Shown piece by piece: positions 8,843-12,927 of a DNA stretch of 12,927 bases. The notes below the pieces were generated by a model. It had not been told where the DNA came from. It was given only the letters and a program-made list of their open reading frames with translations, and searched no databases. The stretch covers positions 1 to 12,927 of the forward strand of contig JAQVGR010000012.1 of NCBI GenBank assembly GCA_028696635.1, given 5' to 3'. This DNA comes from Candidatus Krumholzibacteriia bacterium. Lineage in GTDB: Bacteria; Krumholzibacteriota; Krumholzibacteriia; Krumholzibacteriales; Krumholzibacteriaceae. Numbering within the stretch: the stretch's first letter is position 1; each line of letters begins with the position of its first letter. A program made the translations under genes and the position numbers.

Positions 8843-9967
8843 ATGGAATCGGCGCATGAGCGCGTCAGGCGGGTCCTCGTAGTCGGGCCGACCCCTCCCC
8901 CGATCGGGGGGGATACCGTCACGACCCGGGCGCTCCTGGAGAGTCCGTGGTGGGGCGAGCTCGGCCTCGAGCCGCTGCATCTGCAGACCTCGCGGGGAGA
9001 TCGCCTGCGCGGCGCGGCGGAGCCGATCGGGGCGCGAGACCTGCTTCGCGGCGCGAGACTCTTGGTGGCGGCGATTGGTATGATCCCGCGCTCGCGGGCC
9101 GTCTGTCTCTGGACGAACAGCAGGTTCCTCTGCACGATCGGGCTGCCGATCATGGCGGCGGCGCGCCTTCTGCGCCGCCCCGTCGTGGTCAAGCCGTTCG
9201 GCGGCCATCTCACCGAATACCTCCGCGGCCTGCGGCCGCTTCATCGGCGGGTGACGACAGTGATGCTCAGAACCGCCGCGCTGATCCTTCCGCAGACACG
9301 GGCGATGACGGAGGAGCTCGCGCGCGAATGCGGGATTCCCGGGGAGCGGATCGTCTGTCTGCCGAACTTCGTGTCGGGGGCGATCGCCCGCCGGGTTCCC
9401 GGTGATCGGCGTTTTACCGGCAGGTGCGTCTTCGTGGGGCAGATCAAGCGCGAGAAGGGCGTCTTCGACATCATCGAGGCGCTCTCCGGATCGGAGCGGC
9501 TCTCGTGCGACCTGTACGGTCCGGTGCTCGACAGGGACCGCGGGGAATTCTTCGATGCGCTCGCAGAGCGGCCGAACGTGCGATACCGCGGGATAGCCGA
9601 GCCGGAGCAGGTCCGGGGGATCGTCGGGTCGTACGAGCTGCTTCTGCTCCCGACGTACCATGTGGGCGAGGGATATCCCGGCGCGATCCTCGAGGCATTC
9701 GCGGCCGGAGTCCCGGTCGTGGCGAGCCGCTGGAAATCGATCCCGGAGCTGGTCTGCGACGGAGAACGGGGGGTGCTCGTGCCGGTCCGCGATCCGGCCG
9801 CGCTGCGAGCGTCGCTCGAGATGCTCGAGCGCGAGCCCGCGCTGTACCGGAGGATGTGCGGCAATGTCGGCCCGTATGTCGAGGCGTTCACCGAGCGCGC
9901 CGTCATCCGGGATATGTTCCTTGTTCGCGTGAGGGGGCTCGTCGAGGGGAAGGGAGGATGCTCGTGA
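8843..9967 (+). CDS. GT4 family glycosyltransferase
   Basis: A 374-residue GT-B fold glycosyltransferase. The N-terminal Rossmann domain (about 8-185) opens with VLVVGPTPPPIGG, the glycine-rich acceptor-side loop of this family. The C-terminal domain has the donor-binding FVGQIKREKG (197-206, K205) and the retaining GT4 signature E276-x7-E284 in GEGYPGAILEAFAAGVPVV. It would transfer a sugar from a nucleotide-sugar to a surface glycan or lipid acceptor on the cytoplasmic side of the membrane; the sugar and acceptor cannot be read from sequence. ATG 8843 has AAGGA 5 nt upstream and starts just before the first beta strand. An open frame extends upstream but lacks a start with a ribosome site. 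The stop overlaps the next gene's start by 4 bp (GTGA), so the two are translationally coupled. Confidence 0.92.
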   Translation: MESAHERVRRVLVVGPTPPPIGGDTVTTRALLESPWWGELGLEPLHLQTSRGDRLRGAAEPIGARDLLRGARLLVAAIGMIPRSRAVCLWTNSRFLCTIGLPIMAAARLLRRPVVVKPFGGHLTEYLRGLRPLHRRVTTVMLRTAALILPQTRAMTEELARECGIPGERIVCLPNFVSGAIARRVPGDRRFTGRCVFVGQIKREKGVFDIIEALSGSERLSCDLYGPVLDRDRGEFFDALAERPNVRYRGIAEPEQVRGIVGSYELLLLPTYHVGEGYPGAILEAFAAGVPVVASRWKSIPELVCDGERGVLVPVRDPAALRASLEMLEREPALYRRMCGNVGPYVEAFTERAVIRDMFLVRVRGLVEGKGGCS

Positions 9968-11292
9968 GCGAAGCGGCATACAGAGCGCTGTATCGTCTCG
10001 GGTGCCGTCTGCGGCGGACGCCGGTGCTCGAGCGCCTCGAGGACCTCGAAAAATCCCAGTGGCGCACCGCCGCCGCGCAGAGAGAGCACCAGATTGAGAT
10101 GCTCGGCAGGCTGCTCGCGCACGCGCGCGATCGCTCGCCGTTCTACCGCGGCCTGTTCGAACGCCACGGCATAGATCCGGCGGCGACGGTTTCGCTCGAC
10201 GATCTGCGCGCGATCCCGCCGGTCGGCAAGCGGGATCTCGCGGCCGCTTCGGCCGACGTTCAGAACGAGGGGCTCGGGCGGGGACTCGTGCGCTCCGGGA
10301 CATCGGGAAGCACCGGGGAGCCGCTCGTTTTCTATCGCGACCGAGACTGGGACGCCGGCCACCGGGCGGCCGTCCTGCGGGGATGCCGCTGGTACGGCGT
10401 CGAGCCCTGGATGCGCAGCGGCCTGCTGTGGGGGATGGCGGGGGACAGGCGGCGCCGCCGGCGGACGAGGCTCGAGGACGCGATGCAGAACCGCTTCCGA
10501 GCGCGCCGGTTCGATCTTTCGGGCCCGACGCTCGACGCGTTCATCCGCAGGCTCGCCGGGGCGCGGATGCTCGAAGGATATTCGAGCATGGTCTACGAAG
10601 CGGCCCGCCGCGTCAACGAAAGCCGTTCGGGCGGGGCGCGGCTCCGGCTGCTGCTCGTCAAGGGCACCTCGGAGAGGATATACCCGCATTACCGCTCCGA
10701 GTGCCTCCGGGCCTTCGGCAGGACGATGACGAGCGAGTACGGGGCGGCCGAGGCGGGAATCATCGCCTTCGAATGCCCCGAGGGGACGATGCACGTGAAC
10801 ACCGATCACGTCATCGTGGAGGAGGTCGGAGGCGAGATTGTCGTGACCAATCTGCTCTCTTACTCGTTTCCCTTCATCCGCTACCGCCTCGGCGATCACG
10901 TCGTGCTTCGCGATCATGTCCGCTGCGCCTGCGGCCGGGAGGGGCCCGCGGTCGAGGAGATCGCGGGAAGGGTCGGAGGGGTGATCCTCGGCGCCGGCGG
11001 GCGGCGGTTCCCCGCCCTCACGCATTATTACGTCATCAAGGAGCTTGCCCGCAGCGGCGACCTGCTCGTCCGGTGCCAGGCGCGCCAGCGCGAGAAGGGC
11101 CGCCTGGAATACCTCGTCGTCCTGCGCCAGGGCGCCGGCGATGCCCGGCGTGCGGAGTTCGAGGAATCGCTGCGCGAGGCGGCCCGTCGTCAGTACGGGC
11201 GGGATATCGAGGCGGTCGTCGAATTCGTCGACGGTATCAGGGATGAGGGCGCGAAGCAGTCGGATTTCGTCTCGTTCATCCCCGATTCCTGA
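9964..11292 (+). CDS. PaaK/CapK-like adenylate-forming enzyme (phenylacetate-CoA ligase family)
   Basis: A 442-residue ANL-superfamily protein. The ATP phosphate loop is SGTSGSTGEP (111-120), followed by SEYGAAEAG (257-265) for adenine and acid binding, IRYRLGD (305-311) with the hinge aspartate, and a C-x-C-GRE segment (321-326) typical of PaaK relatives. The C-terminal EGAKQSDFVSFIP resembles the family's end, with a lysine placed like the catalytic A10 lysine. It would activate a carboxylic acid as an acyl-AMP; such CapK-like members are common in capsule and O-antigen clusters, where their product is mostly undefined. GTG 9964 is preferred to ATG 9958: GGAGG (9953-9957) touches the ATG but is 6 nt from the GTG, which overlaps the glycosyltransferase stop as GTGA. 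Coupling suggests one pathway. Not likely to act in phenylacetate breakdown, since no paa gene is near. Confidence 0.9.
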   Translation: MSEAAYRALYRLGCRLRRTPVLERLEDLEKSQWRTAAAQREHQIEMLGRLLAHARDRSPFYRGLFERHGIDPAATVSLDDLRAIPPVGKRDLAAASADVQNEGLGRGLVRSGTSGSTGEPLVFYRDRDWDAGHRAAVLRGCRWYGVEPWMRSGLLWGMAGDRRRRRRTRLEDAMQNRFRARRFDLSGPTLDAFIRRLAGARMLEGYSSMVYEAARRVNESRSGGARLRLLLVKGTSERIYPHYRSECLRAFGRTMTSEYGAAEAGIIAFECPEGTMHVNTDHVIVEEVGGEIVVTNLLSYSFPFIRYRLGDHVVLRDHVRCACGREGPAVEEIAGRVGGVILGAGGRRFPALTHYYVIKELARSGDLLVRCQARQREKGRLEYLVVLRQGAGDARRAEFEESLREAARRQYGRDIEAVVEFVDGIRDEGAKQSDFVSFIPDS

Positions 11293-11342
11293 TCCAGGAC
11301 CTCGCGAAGGGGAATTCCGCCCCGGGACACGAAAAATTGTTC

Positions 11343-11372
11343 TTGCCATACCGCGGGGGACGGCCGTATAAA
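11343..11372 (+). promoter_or_regulatory. Strong sigma70-like promoter of the DUF378 gene
   Basis: TTGCCA (11343-11348, 5 of 6) and TATAAA (11367-11372, 5 of 6) are 18 bp apart. Transcription would begin near 11379, just before the ribosome site AAGGGGG at 11382-11388. This is the best -35/-10 pair in the window and suggests independent expression from the glycosyltransferase-ligase pair. Confidence 0.65.
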
Positions 11373-11396
11373 CGCGCTCATAAGGGGGTGATGCGC

Positions 11397-11603
11397 ATGA
11401 AGAAACTCAGTGCGCTCGACTGGATCGCCTTGATCCTCATCGTGGTAGGCGGCCTCAACTGGGGCCTGGTCGGATTGTTCAGATTCAACCTGGTGGAGGC
11501 CATATTCGGGGGGGCGCCCGTGATCGAACGGATCATCTACGTCCTCGTCGGGCTCTCCGCCCTCTACACGATCTTCATCCTCGGCAAACTCGGCAAGAAG
11601 TAG
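11397..11603 (+). CDS. DUF378 family small membrane protein
   Basis: A 68-residue protein with two hydrophobic helices (about 8-30 and 40-62) joined by a short loop, and a lysine-rich end. LDWIALILIVVGGLNWGLVG is the hallmark of DUF378 (relatives include B. subtilis YuzA), whose function is unknown. The start is ATG 11397: AAGGGGGTGAT at 11382-11392 differs from the perfect anti-16S match by one base and its core ends 8 nt upstream. The ATG at 11391 is too close to it. Monocistronic, with its own promoter and a strong terminator, and so probably well expressed. Confidence 0.9.
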   Translation: MKKLSALDWIALILIVVGGLNWGLVGLFRFNLVEAIFGGAPVIERIIYVLVGLSALYTIFILGKLGKK

Positions 11604-11612
11604 CGGCATCCG

Positions 11613-11640
11613 GGCGCGGGGGAAACATCGCCCCCGCGCC
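11613..11640. terminator. Strong hairpin terminator between the DUF378 and repeat-protein genes
   Basis: GGCGCGGGGG (11613-11622) pairs perfectly with CCCCCGCGCC (11631-11640) around an 8-nt loop. ATCTTCT follows on the + strand, a poor but T-containing tract. It begins 10 bp after the DUF378 stop and lies between two convergent genes, so it may serve both. Confidence 0.7.
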
Positions 11641-11675
11641 ATCTTCTGCATCCGACGCCGCGCTCACCTGTGGAA

Positions 11676-12911
11676 TCACCGCAATTCGAGCCTGTCGAAT
11701 TCCTCCCAGGAGATCTCGACCTCTTCTTCGTCGTCCCGCGTGACGAAGATCCCCTTGTTCCCCTCGTCGACGTCGTTGGTGCCCGAGAGCCGGAGTTCGG
11801 TGCCGTCGGCGAGGGTCACCAGGGCGGAGCAGCACCCGTCGCGGCGTATAGAGGCGATGTTGCCGAACTCGACGTCGATCTCGATCCCGCGCAGCTCTCC
11901 GTCGAGCAGCTCCCACGTGTACTGCTCGTCGTCGTCCCAGCGGATCCTGCCGGAGAACGATCCGCCGTCCGCGGTGTAGACGGTTCCCTCGATCGGCCGG
12001 CCGCCGTCGAAATCGTCGCGCGCCGCGGGAGCCTCCGGCTCCTCGAAATCGATCCGGTCGAAATCGTCCCAGTCCATGACGACCCGGCCGAGACCCTTCA
12101 CGAAAACCGTGATCCCCCTGTTGCCGTCGTCCACGTCGTTGGTGTCCCGCAGCACGAGCTCGTCCCCGTTTCTCAGGGTGATCCGGGCGCTGCTCGAGCT
12201 GCGACGCTCGATCGAGGCTATCGTCCCGAAGGGGATCCTGCGCGAGCGGTTCCTTTGCTCGCCGTCGAGGATGTCCTCTGCGGCAACCTCATCCATGTCC
12301 CAGCAGATCCAGCCGGTGAACGAGTCGCCCTTTCCGGATACGACGGTGCCGTAGAGCCTGTCGCCGAACGACGACCGGAGACCGTGGGGGGCGGGCATGA
12401 ACTCGACGGTATCGAGATCGTTCCATTCGAGCTCGATCTCTCCGCGCGTGCGGTCCTCGACGATGATGTCGCGGATCGACCCGCCGATGTCGGTCGAGTT
12501 GCTCGAGAGCTCCACGCGCTCGCCGGATTTGAGGACTACCAGAGCGACGTCGCCCCCCGTCGCTTCGAGCGTCTCGATGTGGCCGAAGGCGACGCCGCTC
12601 CGCGCCGAGGTGTAATCCCAGTCGATCGACGTTCTGACGGATCCGATGTCTATGCCGAAGACCCTGATCTTCTTGATCCTCTTACTGTCCCCGCCGGGGC
12701 GGGGGTGCCGTGGCCCGTCGAGCTTCTTGGTCCCGTCGAGCACGTCGATCCAGGAGATCTCGTTGGTGTCCCAGCGGATCATTCCTTCGTACGTTTCTCC
12801 ATCGGCCGTGGTGACGCGGCCGTAGATGCGACCCCGGGCGTCGGCCCGGGCGGCGCAGGCCGCGGCGATCATCGCAAGCGCGAGCGCGGCGACCGTCGAA
12901 AACCTTTTCAT
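11676..12911 (-). CDS. Exported protein of three tandem acidic beta-rich repeats, family unknown
   Basis: A 411-residue protein I do not recognise. The N-terminus MKRFSTVAALALAMIAAAC is a signal peptide. An A-R-A site at about 21-23 suits signal peptidase I; the Cys at 19 is preceded by AAA, a poor lipobox. The rest is three repeats (about 27-172, 184-290, 305-411). Each has a first half G-x-V-x(4-5)-G-x(3)-[YF]-x-G-x-I-x-W-D-x-x-E ending in LDG, and a second half with FG-x-I-x-[ST]-[IL]-E/R, VTL-x-x-G-x-EL-x-L, TNDVD-x-GN-x-GI, and W-x-x-[FL]-D. Repeats 2 and 3 are spaced exactly 121 residues apart; repeat 1 has about 39 extra residues in the middle and a degenerate TND segment. The alternating pattern suggests small beta-barrels. 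GGAGGT lies 8 nt before the ATG. A periplasmic or surface binding role is a guess. Confidence 0.85.
   Translation of the reverse strand: MKRFSTVAALALAMIAAACAARADARGRIYGRVTTADGETYEGMIRWDTNEISWIDVLDGTKKLDGPRHPRPGGDSKRIKKIRVFGIDIGSVRTSIDWDYTSARSGVAFGHIETLEATGGDVALVVLKSGERVELSSNSTDIGGSIRDIIVEDRTRGEIELEWNDLDTVEFMPAPHGLRSSFGDRLYGTVVSGKGDSFTGWICWDMDEVAAEDILDGEQRNRSRRIPFGTIASIERRSSSSARITLRNGDELVLRDTNDVDDGNRGITVFVKGLGRVVMDWDDFDRIDFEEPEAPAARDDFDGGRPIEGTVYTADGGSFSGRIRWDDDEQYTWELLDGELRGIEIDVEFGNIASIRRDGCCSALVTLADGTELRLSGTNDVDEGNKGIFVTRDDEEEVEISWEEFDRLELR
11679..11999 (-). repeat. Protein repeat unit 3
   Basis: Residues 305-411 of the exported protein. It shows W325-D326-x-x-E329, LLDG, FGNIASI, VTLADGTELRL, TNDVDEGNKGI and WEEFDRL. 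It is closest to unit 2, and DNA identity is visible too: ACGTCGTTGGTG occurs in both units 363 bp apart. Confidence 0.8.
12042..12362 (-). repeat. Protein repeat unit 2
   Basis: Residues 184-290 of the exported protein, with W204-D205-x-x-E208, ILDG, FGTIASIE, ITLRNGDELVL, TNDVDDGNRGI and WDDFDRI. The 121-residue offset to unit 3 holds over the whole unit. An acidic Glu-Pro-Ala linker (about 290-304) separates the two. Confidence 0.8.
12396..12833 (-). repeat. Protein repeat unit 1, with insertion
   Basis: Residues 27-172 of the exported protein, with W47-D48-x-x-E51, VLDG, FGHIETLE and WNDLDTVEF. About 39 residues are inserted between the LDG and FG-x-I elements, and the TNDVD loop reads NSTDIGG. 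It is the most diverged of the three units. Confidence 0.7.
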
Positions 12912-12927
12912 GCCGGCATACCTCCAT

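Noticed and set aside
8624..10303. Large open extension of the permease frame on the - strand
   Set aside because: It is arginine- and proline-rich, lies antisense to the glycosyltransferase and ligase genes, has no transporter-like sequence, and arises from the low stop frequency of GC-rich DNA.
11305..11330. Short hairpin after the ligase gene (GGGG...CCCC)
   Set aside because: Only a 4-bp stem with no T-tract; too weak to call a terminator.
9241..11349. Long - strand open frame of about 700 codons
   Set aside because: It mirrors the glycosyltransferase and ligase genes, which have clear motifs and ribosome sites; the translation is low-complexity Arg/Pro/Ala-rich.
12849..12911. Lipoprotein signal in the three-repeat protein
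   Set aside because: The Cys at residue 19 is preceded by Ala-Ala-Ala without the usual Leu/Val/Ile at -3; a signal peptidase I site A-R-A fits better, though a lipoprotein is not excluded.

Overview
This GC-rich window carries nine protein-coding genes and no RNA gene, CRISPR array or mobile element that I can see. The gene set (a DUF4954-type beta-helix protein, PerR-KatG, EttA, a CaCA antiporter, an SLC13/RCK_C permease, a GT4 glycosyltransferase, a PaaK-like ligase and a DUF378 protein) suggests a Gram-negative, probably uncultured bacterium of the FCB superphylum or a related candidate phylum (Krumholzibacteria or Eisenbacteria-like). That placement rests mainly on the DUF4954 protein and the base composition, and is only a guess.

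Layout: (1) 1-963, 3' part of the DUF4954-type gene. (2) 1185-3846, a two-gene peroxide-defence operon on the + strand. A PerR-type Fur regulator overlaps the catalase-peroxidase gene katG by 8 bp, and both start codons have a well-placed AGGAG. (3) 3847-3940, a convergent gap with two GC-rich hairpins. (4) 3941-5626 on the - strand, ettA, a ribosome-associated ABC-F ATPase. (5) 5627-5880, a divergent regulatory gap with two 15-bp palindromes and a perfect TATAAT. (6) 5881-6840 on the + strand, a Na+/Ca2+ exchanger-type antiporter, convergent by 13 bp with (7) 6854-8623 on the - strand, an SLC13-type permease with two internal RCK_C domains. (8) 8624-8842, a divergent gap; on each side a -10-like hexamer lies unusually close to the start codon. 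(9) 8843-11292 on the + strand, a GT4 glycosyltransferase and a PaaK/CapK-like adenylate-forming enzyme joined by a GTGA overlap. (10) 11397-11603, a 68-residue DUF378 membrane protein with its own strong promoter and a near-consensus Shine-Dalgarno sequence. (11) 11676-12911 on the - strand, an exported protein built from three tandem repeats that I cannot assign to a family.

Working together: perR and katG form a self-contained peroxide-sensing and detoxifying unit. The glycosyltransferase and ligase probably act in one surface-glycan or glycolipid pathway whose other genes are not here. The two transporters are separate transcription units that meet tail to tail. The rest looks like ordinary chromosomal housekeeping. 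I found no convincing new defence or mobile system. The least explained items are the three-repeat exported protein, the isolated glycosyltransferase-ligase pair, and the promoter/start arrangement around 8620-8845.
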